This document shows positions 1 through 8,016 of a DNA stretch of 24,465 bases, piece after piece; position 1 is the first letter of the stretch, and each line of letters starts with the position of its first letter. Source of the DNA: Phycisphaerae bacterium (GTDB taxonomy: Bacteria > Planctomycetota > Phycisphaerae > Phycisphaerales > SM1A02). Under the pieces are notes generated by a model, which saw only the letters and a program-made list of their open reading frames with translations, did not search any database and had not been told where the DNA came from. Both the position numbers and the translations under genes were made by a program. The stretch is from the NCBI GenBank assembly GCA_002683195.1, contig NYSW01000017.1, forward strand, positions 1 to 24,465, in the 5' to 3' direction.

Positions 1-85
1 CGGGCAGGTAGATGCCGGACTCGGTCTGAGTCGCGGCCTCTTGGCGCTTGACGATGAGCTTGTCGCCGAGCGGTCGAACGTTCAT
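1..85 (-). CDS. groES: Co-chaperonin GroES, N-terminal part (cut by window edge)
   Basis: The reading frame starts at the ATG at 83-85 on the minus strand and runs off the left edge after 28 codons. The translation begins MNVRPLGDKLIVKR and continues with a TESGIYLP segment, the typical first strand and start of the mobile-loop region of 10-kDa chaperonins. GroES caps the GroEL chamber during ATP-driven folding in the cytoplasm. A GGAGTGAG ribosome binding site sits 5-6 bases before the start. The receiver-like gene lies 75 bases upstream on the same strand, so both could share a transcript. I looked for a CIRCE inverted repeat (TTAGCACTC-N9-GAGTGCTAA) in the gap and saw none. groEL would be expected further left, outside the window. 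Confidence 0.93.
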   Translation of the reverse strand, partial: MNVRPLGDKLIVKRQEAATQTESGIYLP

Positions 86-160
86 GGTTCTCACTCCGTT
101 GGACGGGGGTTGAATGGTCGGAAGAAAATTGACGAGTGGACGAATTGAAAGGCGGTGTGG

Positions 161-646
161 TCAGGCGACGGGCCAGCGGCCCGCATAATGCCGATGAACC
201 ACACGGCGAAGGGTTTCGAGCATCGCTTCAAGACCGAGGGGTCGATCGAGAACGGCGAAGACACCCTCACGAAGGGCGTCATTGAGGCCGCGAGCGCTCT
301 CGCTGCGGCTCGGCTGAGGCGGACGAACCAGCACCACCGGGGGGGCGGGATCAACCCGACGCAGGAGTTGAAGAACCTGGTGGCCGGCTGGCCGATGGTC
401 TCCGGACCTCTCCATGGGCATTTCCAGGTCCACCAAAGCGATATGGATTTCCTCGCTGGCGACCAGTTGGGCGGCTTCACGTCCGCAGCGGGCTTCCAGG
501 CACCTCACACCCATCGGATCGAGGAGCCTCGGCAGCTCGGCCGTCGGTACACCCTCTCGCCAGCTGCTCGAAAAGAGCAGGTTCAGGCGTGAGCGTTCCG
601 GCGTAGATCCGGGTTCCGCGTTGGTCTTGGGTGGAGAGAAAGCCAT
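161..646 (-). CDS. Degenerate response-regulator receiver-domain protein
   Basis: This 161-residue protein has the outline of a CheY-like receiver. A first strand lies around residues 20-26 (RLNLLFSSS), a second around 45-51, and a strand ending in the phospho-acceptor-like Asp73 (IALVDLEMP). A PPVVLV strand spans 102-107, and a final GVFAVLDRPL segment (128-137) is followed by the last helix. There is no output domain. It departs from active receivers: the N-terminal acidic pair that binds magnesium is missing (Ser-rich instead), and the conserved Lys of the KP motif is Arg135. It may be a pseudo-receiver used for protein contacts. The start at 646 has only a weak Shine-Dalgarno, so an internal start is possible. 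The ORF stops 75 bases before groES. Assignment rests on pattern recognition, not a search. Confidence 0.6.
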   Translation of the reverse strand: MAFSPPKTNAEPGSTPERSRLNLLFSSSWREGVPTAELPRLLDPMGVRCLEARCGREAAQLVASEEIHIALVDLEMPMERSGDHRPAGHQVLQLLRRVDPAPPVVLVRPPQPSRSESARGLNDALREGVFAVLDRPLGLEAMLETLRRVVHRHYAGRWPVA

Positions 647-789
647 GGTTCCAGTGAGCGAACAACAACTGCCGTGCCGAATCTCCGTTTGACCTCACCT
701 GGATTGGAAGAGATGGAAATCGATGGCTCCGAAGGGGTCGAGGCCGCCCCTGAGCGACTGAAAACCCCCGCAAGCCTGTTCCGAAGCAT
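583..789 (-). CDS. Possible short upstream ORF with strong ribosome binding site
   Basis: An ORF of 68 codons begins with ATG at 787-789 on the minus strand. Its Shine-Dalgarno, AGGAGG at 794-799, is one of the strongest in the window. It ends 64 bases inside the receiver-like gene, in a different frame. The predicted peptide is rich in Ser, Arg and Pro and resembles no family I know, so its coding nature is doubtful. It could be a leader peptide coupled to the receiver gene, the trace of a frameshifted longer N-terminus, or a chance ORF. Confidence 0.25.
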   Translation of the reverse strand: MLRNRLAGVFSRSGAASTPSEPSISISSNPGEVKRRFGTAVVVRSLEPWLSLHPRPTRNPDLRRNAHA

Positions 790-1033
790 GAATCCTCCTC
801 TTTGATTCCGATAACCTTAATGACCCCGCCGACGATCCAAGCTTCCCGCCATCTCGGCTCGGATGTCCGAACCGTCCCCCATTGCCCGGAATCGCTGCCA
901 ATCTGGCACGTCTGGACCGCCTCGATTCCCCCAATGACGTCCTCCGTCCACAACCCACCAAGACCTTGGTCCAGTACCTTCCACCGCCACGTCTTCTTGT
1001 CCCCGAACCTCAGGTCCCGGAAACGCCAGATCC
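790..1033. other. Intergenic region between divergent transcripts
   Basis: This gap lies between the minus-strand receiver/groES side and asnS on the plus strand; the full gap from the receiver gene start at 646 is 387 bases. It should hold promoters for both directions. I see no convincing -35/-10 pair, no inverted repeat of terminator size and no recognisable RNA gene. Open frames here are short, overlap each other on both strands and look like chance. Confidence 0.5.
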
Positions 1034-2446
1034 ATGGATGCCACCTCCATCACCGACCTCTTCGCCTCCGCCACTGATCAAATCGGGGCGACCGTTCGAA
1101 TGCAAGGCTGGGTGAGAACCCGCCGCGACTCCAAGGCAGGCTTGAGTTTCGTCCAGATTTCGGATGGCTCCTGCTTCGCAACCATGCAGGTGGTCGCCCC
1201 CTCCGACCTCCCGAACTACGAGTCCGAAGTCCTTCAGCTCACTGCTGGGGCCTCGGTGGTCGTCGAGGGTGAAGTCGTGGAGAGCCGCGGAAAGGGCCAG
1301 ACCATCGAGGTCAAGGCTTCGAGCATCGAGGTGCTTGGCCTGGTGGAGGATCCGGACACCTACCCCGTGGCTCCGAAGAAGCACAGTTACGAATACCTCC
1401 GGGAGGTGGCACACCTCCGCCCCAGAACGAACACCTTCGGAGCGGTCGGACGGGTACGAAACTGCCTCGCGATGGCGATCCACGAGTATTTCCAGTCCGA
1501 CGGCTTCCAGTGGATCCACACCCCGATCATCACCGCCAACGACTGCGAAGGGGCCGGCGAGATGTTTCGGGTCTCCACCCTTGATCTCGAGAATCTCCCG
1601 CGAACCGAAGATGGAGGCATCGATTTCTCGCAGGACTTCTTCGGGCGTGAATCACACCTCACGGTGTCCGGACAACTCGCGGTCGAGTGCTGGTGCCTCG
1701 CCCTTTCCAAGGTCTACACCTTCGGGCCGACGTTCCGAGCGGAGAACTCCAACACCAGCCGGCATCTGGCGGAATTCTGGATGGTCGAGCCCGAAATCGC
1801 CTTCGCCGATCTCGCCGACGACGCGGATCTCGCCGAAGGTTTGCTCAAGCATTGCTTCCGCACGCTTCTCGATCAACGATCCGACGACCTCGCCTTCTTC
1901 GCCGAGCGGGTCGAACCCACCTGCATCGAAAGACTCGAAGCCTTCGTCGCCAGTCCCTTCGAACGAATGGACTACAGCGAAGCGGTCGCCATCCTCGAGA
2001 AGGCCGCGGCTGGAGGTCGGAAATTCGAGTTCCAGGTCAAGTGGGGAAGCGATCTCCAAAGCGAACACGAGCGATACCTGGTTGAAGAACATGTCGGCCG
2101 GCCGGTGGTGGTCATGAACTACCCGAAGGACATCAAGGCCTTCTACATGCGGATGAACGACGACGGCCGGACGGTGGCGGCGATGGATGTCCTCGCGCCC
2201 GGCATCGGTGAGATCATCGGCGGGAGCCAACGGGAGGAGCGTCTCGATGTTCTCGACGCCCGCCTTGACGAGATGGACCTCCCCAAGGAGGACTACTGGT
2301 GGTACCGCGACCTCCGAAAGTACGGTTCGGTCCCGCATGCCGGCTTCGGGCTGGGCTTCGAACGTCTCATCTCGTACGCCACGGGCATGGCCAACATCCG
2401 CGACGTGATCGCCTTCCCCCGAACCCGCGGCAGCGCCGAGTTCTGA
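1034..2446 (+). CDS. asnS: Asparaginyl-tRNA synthetase
   Basis: The 470-residue length matches bacterial AsnRS (about 466). The enzyme activates asparagine with ATP, releasing pyrophosphate, and charges tRNA-Asn with release of AMP. The N-terminal OB-fold anticodon-binding domain covers about residues 18-105 ([20 protein letters not shown]). The class II catalytic core follows: motif 1 around 147-165 ([14 protein letters not shown]), motif 2 around 227-254 ([20 protein letters not shown]) and motif 3 at 437-470, containing GFGLGFER with Arg444. The C-terminus [17 protein letters not shown] is diagnostic for AsnRS rather than AspRS. Presence of AsnRS means Asn-tRNA can be made directly. The Shine-Dalgarno is weak. 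It leads a tight run with ppk2, 16 bases downstream. Confidence 0.97.
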   Translation: MDATSITDLFASATDQIGATVRMQGWVRTRRDSKAGLSFVQISDGSCFATMQVVAPSDLPNYESEVLQLTAGASVVVEGEVVESRGKGQTIEVKASSIEVLGLVEDPDTYPVAPKKHSYEYLREVAHLRPRTNTFGAVGRVRNCLAMAIHEYFQSDGFQWIHTPIITANDCEGAGEMFRVSTLDLENLPRTEDGGIDFSQDFFGRESHLTVSGQLAVECWCLALSKVYTFGPTFRAENSNTSRHLAEFWMVEPEIAFADLADDADLAEGLLKHCFRTLLDQRSDDLAFFAERVEPTCIERLEAFVASPFERMDYSEAVAILEKAAAGGRKFEFQVKWGSDLQSEHERYLVEEHVGRPVVVMNYPKDIKAFYMRMNDDGRTVAAMDVLAPGIGEIIGGSQREERLDVLDARLDEMDLPKEDYWWYRDLRKYGSVPHAGFGLGFERLISYATGMANIRDVIAFPRTRGSAEF

Positions 2447-2462
2447 TCGGAGGACGTCTTCC

Positions 2463-3296
2463 GTGATCGATCTCGATCAATTCAAGGTCAGGCCGGGTTC
2501 GAAGGTTCGGCTCGCCGACATCGATGCCTCCGGTACCGCCGGCCTCGGATCGAAGTCGGACGGGGCGGAGATTCTCGGTTCCAACATCCAGCGACTGGAA
2601 GAACTACAGGCACGACTCCATGCGGAGAATCGCCGTTCACTTCTGGTCGTGCTTCAGGGTCTCGACACCTCGGGCAAGGACGGCACCACGCGGGCGGTCT
2701 TCACCGGAGTGAATCCCAATGGCGTTGACGTTCATTCCTTCGGACGACCCGGTCCGGAAGAACTTGATCACGACTACCTCTGGCGGGTTCATCGGCGGGT
2801 GCCGAATCGAGGGGTGATCGGTGTCTTCAATCGAAGCCAGTACGAGGATGTCCTGATCGCCCGAGTCGAGAAACTCGTTCCGAAGTCCACATGGTCGCGT
2901 CGATATCGCCACATCAACGAATTCGAGCGAATGCTCGTCGATGAAGGCACCACGATCATCAAGTGCTTTCTTCACATCTCCCCCGACGAGCAGATGGAGC
3001 GTCTCGAGTCGCGGATCGAAACACCCCGGAAGAACTGGAAGATCGAGCCCGCCGACTTCGAAGCCCGCGCTCGCTGGAACGACTACGTCCGCGCCTACGA
3101 GGATGTGATGGAGAAGTGCTCCACCGATTCCGCTCCCTGGTGGATCGTGCCCGCGAACCGAAAATGGGTTCGCAACGCGGTCGTTTCCGAGATCGTGCGG
3201 AACGCCCTCGAGAACATGGATCCGAAATATCCAGACGGCGAACACGACCTCGACGAGATCCGCCACCTCGCGGCGAAAGCCCGAATCATCGACTGA
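2463..3296 (+). CDS. ppk2: Polyphosphate kinase 2 (class III-like), polyphosphate:AMP/ADP phosphotransferase
   Basis: The 277-residue protein is a single-domain PPK2. Walker A is GLDTSGKDG at 66-74. The Walker B/lid region begins VFNRSQYEDV at 121-130, and the conserved DYLWRVHRRVP, RRYRHINEFERML and APWWIVPANRKW segments follow. The FNRS(H/Q)YEDV form is the one I associate with class III enzymes such as that of Meiothermus ruber, which phosphorylate both AMP and ADP using polyphosphate; the subclass is inference from motif memory. The start is GTG at 2463, fixed by GGAGG at 2449-2453 with 9 bases spacing. It lies 16 bases after asnS and 18 before the next gene, consistent with one operon. 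A cytoplasmic role in nucleotide recharging is expected. Confidence 0.94.
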   Translation: MIDLDQFKVRPGSKVRLADIDASGTAGLGSKSDGAEILGSNIQRLEELQARLHAENRRSLLVVLQGLDTSGKDGTTRAVFTGVNPNGVDVHSFGRPGPEELDHDYLWRVHRRVPNRGVIGVFNRSQYEDVLIARVEKLVPKSTWSRRYRHINEFERMLVDEGTTIIKCFLHISPDEQMERLESRIETPRKNWKIEPADFEARARWNDYVRAYEDVMEKCSTDSAPWWIVPANRKWVRNAVVSEIVRNALENMDPKYPDGEHDLDEIRHLAAKARIID

Positions 3297-3314
3297 AAAC
3301 CGAAAGCGACCACC

Positions 3315-3530
3315 ATGCAATGCAACATCGATTCCAAGGGCCGGGCAGTCCGTCTGATGATCGGCCTGTTCACCGTCGTCGCCGGAGCGGTCGTGCTGTG
3401 GATCGGCCAGGGCCAGGCGGTTTCACTGGGAATCGGCATCGGGTGCCTCATCGGTGGCGGATTCGCGGTGTTCGAGGGCTGGGCGGGCTGGTGCGCGGTT
3501 CGAGCACTCGGCTTCAAGACCAAGATCTGA
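3315..3530 (+). CDS. Small YgaP-like (DUF2892-type) membrane protein
   Basis: The 71-residue protein begins MQCNIDSKGRAVRLMIG, the typical short amphipathic start of DUF2892/YgaP transmembrane modules. Two hydrophobic helices follow (about 14-31 and 36-53). The C-terminus WCAVRALGFKTK occupies the place of the family's 'CP(L/A)Y..LG' ending and keeps a single Cys. Such modules occur alone or fused to rhodanese domains; no rhodanese is present here, and function is not established. It starts 18 bases after ppk2 and most likely shares its transcript. There is no strong Shine-Dalgarno; GAAAG sits 9 bases upstream. Confidence 0.75.
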   Translation: MQCNIDSKGRAVRLMIGLFTVVAGAVVLWIGQGQAVSLGIGIGCLIGGGFAVFEGWAGWCAVRALGFKTKI

Positions 3531-3567
3531 TCCGGCTTCCCTGCGAACGGTCGGTAGGCTGCGACGC

Positions 3568-5310
3568 ATGAGATCCAATTCTTCTTCCGTTCCCACAGGC
3601 ACCTCGAGACGGGAAGCGCTCATCGCCGCCGCTTCATTGGCCGCCCTTCCCATCGCCGGGAATGCGGCGGGGAACTCCCGGCACCAAGGCGGCGAACTCG
3701 AGGCATCCATGGACGGACCTGACGATCAGGCGATCACTCCGGCGATCATCGCGGGCGCCGAACGAATGGCGGGGATTCGATTCACCGATTCCGAACGCGA
3801 GATGATCGCCAGAACGATCGGCGAGCAGATCGATCTTTTCGCCGACCGAGTGAAGGCCGGCGCCATGCCGAACGATCTGGCACCTGCCATGGTGTTCCGC
3901 GCCCTGCCTCCCGATCGGGCTCTGGATCCCGCGACCTCGACGGGGAATCCGGAGATGGTCGTGGGGACCGTCGGTCCCTGCCCTTCGGATCCGGTCGACG
4001 TCGCTTACGCGTCGATCGGAGAACTGGGGACGTGGATCAGACGTGGCGACCTCACCAGCGAGTCGCTCACCCGTCTGTATCTGGATCGGATCGAACGATT
4101 GGATCCAACCCTCCACTGCATGATCACGGTGACCGCCGAACGAGCGATCGAACAGGCACGTGCCGCGGATCGCGCCCTCGCCGCCGGTGATGACCGAGGA
4201 CCGCTCCACGGGATTCCCTATGGCGCGAAGGACATCATCGACGTGGCCGACGTCCGGGCCACCTGGGGTGCCACGCCTTTCAAGGATCGGATCGCGGACA
4301 CCACGGCGACCGTGATCGAGAAACTTGATGCACGTCATGCGGTGATGCTCGGAAAGACCGCGGTGGGAGCCCTCGCCTACGGCGACATCTGGTTCGATGC
4401 CCAATGCCGAAATCCATGGAACACCGAGCAGGGTTCGAGTGGGTCGAGCGCGGGAAGCGCCAGCGGGACATCCGCCGGCCTGATGGCCTTCGCCCTGGGA
4501 ACCGAGACCTACGGTTCGATCGTCTCGCCCTGCGCCCGATGCGGCGCCACCGGACTTCGCCCGACTTTCGGACGGGTGTCTCGATACGGCGCCATGAGCC
4601 TTTGCTGGTCGCTCGACAAGATCGGTCCGATCACCCGGCGAGTCGCGGACACCGCCCTGGTACTCGCCGCGATCGACGGTATCGATCCACGCGATCCATC
4701 CTCCGTCGGGGTTCCCTTCGCCTGTGATGCGGAACGGCCGGTGACCGGACTCCGGGTCGGATGGAATCCTGAATGGTTCGAGAATGCGGGAGAGGCGGGG
4801 CATCGAATTCTTCGGCACCTCAAGGACTCCGGCTGCACGCTGGTCGAAGTGGACCTGCCCGATCTTCCGTATTCCGCACTTCTCGTCGGTCTTTACGCCG
4901 AAGCGGCCGCAGCCTTCGAGTCGCTCACCCGCGACGATCGGGACGACGAGATGGTCTGGCAATCCGAACAGGCCTGGCCGAACACGTTTCGCCGCAGCTG
5001 GTTCATTCCCGCGGTGGAAGCGGTCCAGGCCGATCGGGTTCGACGGCAGGCGATGCAGGCCATGGCCTCGATCATGGATTCGGTCGATGCCATCGCGGTG
5101 CCACCCTTCGCGGGTGATCTGCTTCTGGTCACCAACGCCACCGGACACCCAACCCTCGTCCTCCCCACCACCGCGGACGGCGACACTCCGGACGGGGCCT
5201 TCACTCTGATCGGCCGACTCTTCGATGAAGGAACCCTGGTGCGGCTCGGCCGCAGCATCGAATCATCGTTCGGCAGCTCGCCCCTTCGACCTCCACTCGA
5301 GCGAGGATGA
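3568..5310 (+). CDS. Tat-exported amidase signature family protein
   Basis: The 580-residue protein (start ATG 3568) opens with a twin-arginine signal: TSRREAL at 12-18, then a hydrophobic Ala/Leu/Ile stretch to about 34. An upstream in-frame extension to 3454 is rejected because it would bury this signal. The amidase signature fold has its Ser-cisSer-Lys triad: Lys221 in GIPYGAKDI, probable cis-Ser293 in GSSGSSAGSASG, and nucleophile Ser317 in GTETYGSIVSP. The spacing matches characterised family members. The enzyme should hydrolyse a carboxamide outside the cytoplasm; the substrate is unknown. Because it is exported it is not GatA of the tRNA amidotransferase. About 140 residues precede the core and are not recognised. 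Its stop overlaps the next start by ATGA. Confidence 0.92.
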   Translation: MRSNSSSVPTGTSRREALIAAASLAALPIAGNAAGNSRHQGGELEASMDGPDDQAITPAIIAGAERMAGIRFTDSEREMIARTIGEQIDLFADRVKAGAMPNDLAPAMVFRALPPDRALDPATSTGNPEMVVGTVGPCPSDPVDVAYASIGELGTWIRRGDLTSESLTRLYLDRIERLDPTLHCMITVTAERAIEQARAADRALAAGDDRGPLHGIPYGAKDIIDVADVRATWGATPFKDRIADTTATVIEKLDARHAVMLGKTAVGALAYGDIWFDAQCRNPWNTEQGSSGSSAGSASGTSAGLMAFALGTETYGSIVSPCARCGATGLRPTFGRVSRYGAMSLCWSLDKIGPITRRVADTALVLAAIDGIDPRDPSSVGVPFACDAERPVTGLRVGWNPEWFENAGEAGHRILRHLKDSGCTLVEVDLPDLPYSALLVGLYAEAAAAFESLTRDDRDDEMVWQSEQAWPNTFRRSWFIPAVEAVQADRVRRQAMQAMASIMDSVDAIAVPPFAGDLLLVTNATGHPTLVLPTTADGDTPDGAFTLIGRLFDEGTLVRLGRSIESSFGSSPLRPPLERG

Positions 5311-6266
5311 ATCGACCAATGCCCGAAACCCTTCAAGGCGAGACGCGATTACGGCTCCCCTCGACCCGACGTGGACGTGTCGTCTCCCGTCTGATCGATA
5401 CCACCGCTGGATTCTTCGGACTTCCACGACGCCACGACCGTGGATGGCCCCGATTCGAAGGGGGACCCCGAAGACCGGAGGGAATCGGCTCCCGACCCCC
5501 CATCGTGCTGGTCCACGGTTTCGCCGTGGACGGCGGCACCATGCTGCAACTCGGAAGACGTCTGGTCTCCACCCATCGCGTGGTGATTCCCGATCTTCCC
5601 GGCTTCGGGCGGCACGCTCCACCCGCAGGCTTCGCGCCGGACTTCTCACCCGGCATCGAACCGTTCGTCGATGCGATCGACGATCTGATCGATCGTCTGG
5701 AACTCGAATCGCCCGTGCTCGTCGGTTCGAGCATGGGGGGAGCCATCGTCGCCAATCACGCCGCGACTCGACCCGGTCGAGCGGCGGGGATCGTCCTCAT
5801 CGGTCCGGCCGGACTCGAACCACCCGTCGATTCGGAAGTGTTCGCAGCCGCGAAACGAGACGAACATCTCTTGAAGGTCGAAGACGCCGCATCCTTCGAT
5901 GAGGTCTACGCGCTCAATTTCGTTCGACCGCCCTTCCTGCCGCAGTGGATCCGGCACACCATCGTCGCGGAAGCGGCGCCGCGAGCGGTGGAATACGAGT
6001 CGATCCTCCGTTCCCTGGAATCCGTCATGCTGGGCGGTCCGGAACGCTACCGATCCATCACCTGCCCGACGGAAATCGTCTGGGGTGCCGAGGATCGAAT
6101 CATCGATGCCTCCGGGGGCCCGGTCTGGCGAGATGCCATCGCGGATTCACGGCTCACGATCGTTCCCGAGGCCGGTCATTCGACGATGGTCGAGCGCCCG
6201 GACGAAGTCGCCCGATGCGTCGAGGATCTGATCGAACGGGTCATTCGACGTTCCCGATCGCACTGA
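5307..6266 (+). CDS. Alpha/beta-fold hydrolase, translationally coupled to the amidase
   Basis: The 319-residue protein has a canonical alpha/beta hydrolase pattern. The oxyanion motif is VLVHGF at 67-72. The nucleophile elbow GSSMGG gives Ser142, the acid is Asp263 in WGAEDRIID and the base is His291 in PEAGHSTM. The first ~60 residues are Arg-rich and basic with no clear signal peptide, so it is probably cytoplasmic. The order of motifs fits esterases or C-C bond hydrolases of the MhpC/BphD type, but the substrate cannot be read. The ATG lies within ATGA shared with the amidase stop, preceded by GAGCGAGG, so the two are likely translated together and may act in sequence. Confidence 0.9.
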   Translation: MNRPMPETLQGETRLRLPSTRRGRVVSRLIDTTAGFFGLPRRHDRGWPRFEGGPRRPEGIGSRPPIVLVHGFAVDGGTMLQLGRRLVSTHRVVIPDLPGFGRHAPPAGFAPDFSPGIEPFVDAIDDLIDRLELESPVLVGSSMGGAIVANHAATRPGRAAGIVLIGPAGLEPPVDSEVFAAAKRDEHLLKVEDAASFDEVYALNFVRPPFLPQWIRHTIVAEAAPRAVEYESILRSLESVMLGGPERYRSITCPTEIVWGAEDRIIDASGGPVWRDAIADSRLTIVPEAGHSTMVERPDEVARCVEDLIERVIRRSRSH

Positions 6267-6299
6267 AGCGATCGTGCGACGTTTCGGCCGACCACCGCG

Positions 6300-7940
6300 T
6301 CAATCGATGGAAGGTCGACCCTCGGTGGCGAGCTCATCGACCCACAAGGTCTCCTCCCCGAGACCGAAGCGTGCCCGAGACGGTCGACCATCTCGAACTC
6401 CGATGGTCGCGATCGCCGCGATGTAGCCGGGGCCTCTCTCTTCATCGAGTATTTCAAGATTCCAGACTCGTTGGAACCCCTCGAAACATGGTGGACATGA
6501 TTCGGGATCGATCTCCACGAACCGATATCGCCTCGGCGAAAGGCCGATCGGGCCATTCCCGTAGATCAATTCCTGAACCGAGAGATCCAGCGGTCCCTCA
6601 CCGGTCAGCAAGGCTCGTCGAACATCGAGATCGAGCGCGAGGTCGACGATCGGCGGCGCGGTGGAGCCGGTGGAATTCGCGTTCACCGGGTCACGGCCTT
6701 CCACTTCGAGCGCGACGGCCAGACCATCTTCCTCGGGGGTCGTGACGAAATCAAAGGACTCCGGCGGACCGACGTATGAGAGTTCGAGATTCGGCTCGCC
6801 TTCTGGTGGCGAGAGCCGGAGTCGGCCCATGATCGCGTCGAACCGGGGCTCGCCGGTGATTCCCGAAAATCGAATGTCACCATCCGGACCGCCCGCCCCG
6901 ATGCCGGCGAAGACCTGCCCTTGCGTGCTGGTCGTCCACCGACGAACCATCTCGGCATCGATGCCTTCCGGTTCGAGTGCTGCGATACGTGCTCGCATCT
7001 CCGCACCGCGAACGGAGGTGTCGCGGAGAACCTCGATCTCCGCCCGACGCATCACCCGGTCGCCGAAGGTCATGGCGTACGGCTCGAGAATCGCCAGCGG
7101 GTTGATCGTCGGGTCGTCGTCGAGCACCAGAAGACGTGCGGTCGATCCCGGTTCCACGGTGCCGAGGCCCGGCCGTCCCAGGGCCGCGGCAGGCCCGCGG
7201 GTGAGGCCGGCGAGGATCTCGATGGGATCGATGCCGGCATCCATGCGAATCCGGATCGCATCAAAGAGTCCGTCCGCCGGGGCTCGATCCGCTGGAATCC
7301 GAATCCCGTCCTGAAGAACCGACAAGGTCTCGGAATCGACCCCCCGTGGATCGGCGGCTGGAATTTCAAAGTCCTTGATCCGTTGGCGGATGCAACGACC
7401 ATGAGGGCCATCCACCAGGTTTTCCGGCAGGATCATTTCGCCCACGCCAGCGAGGGTGGCATCGATCAGTCGACCACCTCGCAACCAATCCACCAGCGAC
7501 CCGCCTTCGCCGGGGTCGGCCACCACGATCGGCGCCGCCATCACGAATCGATCCTTGGCCGTGACCACCACATCACCCAATCCCAGAGTGAAGGTGCTCG
7601 AGGCGACGATTCGCACGACCGTGCCGTCTTCAACCACCACGGTCGCATCTTCGATTCCGATGACCGACCATCCGCCATCTTCGGTCGGCTGGAAATCGCC
7701 CAGTACCGTGGCGCCGGTGACCACGACGCGTTCGACCGGGATCATTTCGGGCTCGGGCGGAACCAAGGGGGGATTGACCCGTTCCTTTGGCGGTGCCATC
7801 GAGCCTGGTGCCTGCACCGGCTGTTCGGAGGACGCCAGCGGTTCGGATTCGTCCGTCCGATCGCACCCACTGTTGAATCCCAGAACGAGAAGGGCGGCGA
7901 TGATGGAGCGCGAGGCACGGTGATCGGCGAAACATGACAT
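6300..7940 (-). CDS. Amidohydrolase-like lipoprotein lacking the metal-binding core
   Basis: This 546-residue protein has a hydrophobic signal at about 12-22 and a candidate lipid Cys26 (FNSGC, a weak lipobox), then a Pro-rich linker. Residues 69-140 resemble the N-terminal beta-sandwich of amidohydrolases (VVVTGATVL, DATVVVEDGTVVRIV, DVVVTAKDRFVM). Residues 230-300 resemble their C-terminal end (AGLTRGPAAALGRPGLGTVE, then GSTARLLVLDDDP). The usual 'PGLIDxHxH' is replaced by APIVVADPG. Only about 100 residues remain between the halves, and I find no HxH or later metal ligands, so catalysis is unlikely. The C-terminal ~230 residues (with a CPPC pair) are unrecognised. It is convergent with the hydrolase gene at left and divergent, 76 bases apart, from the acylase-family gene at right. 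Confidence 0.8.
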   Translation of the reverse strand: MSCFADHRASRSIIAALLVLGFNSGCDRTDESEPLASSEQPVQAPGSMAPPKERVNPPLVPPEPEMIPVERVVVTGATVLGDFQPTEDGGWSVIGIEDATVVVEDGTVVRIVASSTFTLGLGDVVVTAKDRFVMAAPIVVADPGEGGSLVDWLRGGRLIDATLAGVGEMILPENLVDGPHGRCIRQRIKDFEIPAADPRGVDSETLSVLQDGIRIPADRAPADGLFDAIRIRMDAGIDPIEILAGLTRGPAAALGRPGLGTVEPGSTARLLVLDDDPTINPLAILEPYAMTFGDRVMRRAEIEVLRDTSVRGAEMRARIAALEPEGIDAEMVRRWTTSTQGQVFAGIGAGGPDGDIRFSGITGEPRFDAIMGRLRLSPPEGEPNLELSYVGPPESFDFVTTPEEDGLAVALEVEGRDPVNANSTGSTAPPIVDLALDLDVRRALLTGEGPLDLSVQELIYGNGPIGLSPRRYRFVEIDPESCPPCFEGFQRVWNLEILDEERGPGYIAAIATIGVRDGRPSRARFGLGEETLWVDELATEGRPSID

Positions 7941-8016
7941 GCAGGCATGCTACGGTCCAGACGACTCCGCCTTGCAGATGGAGTCCCCAGTTCCTGAATC
8001 CTGATCGGAGTGATCG

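Noticed and set aside
86..160. CIRCE heat-shock operator upstream of groES
   Set aside because: I looked for TTAGCACTC-N9-GAGTGCTAA and relatives; only an isolated GAGTG-like half appears at the ribosome binding site.
3454..3567. Upstream in-frame extension of the amidase
   Set aside because: It overlaps the YgaP-like gene and would place the twin-arginine signal internally.
3634..5148. Long minus-strand open frame (about 504 codons) opposite the amidase gene
   Set aside because: It is the antisense shadow of a well-supported gene in GC-rich DNA; its product is Arg/Gly/His-rich with no family pattern.
5670..5700. Cluster of GATC/CGATCG near-palindromes
   Set aside because: GATC and TCGA tetramers are frequent throughout the window's coding sequence (Asp/Ile/Ser codons); the cluster adds nothing beyond composition.
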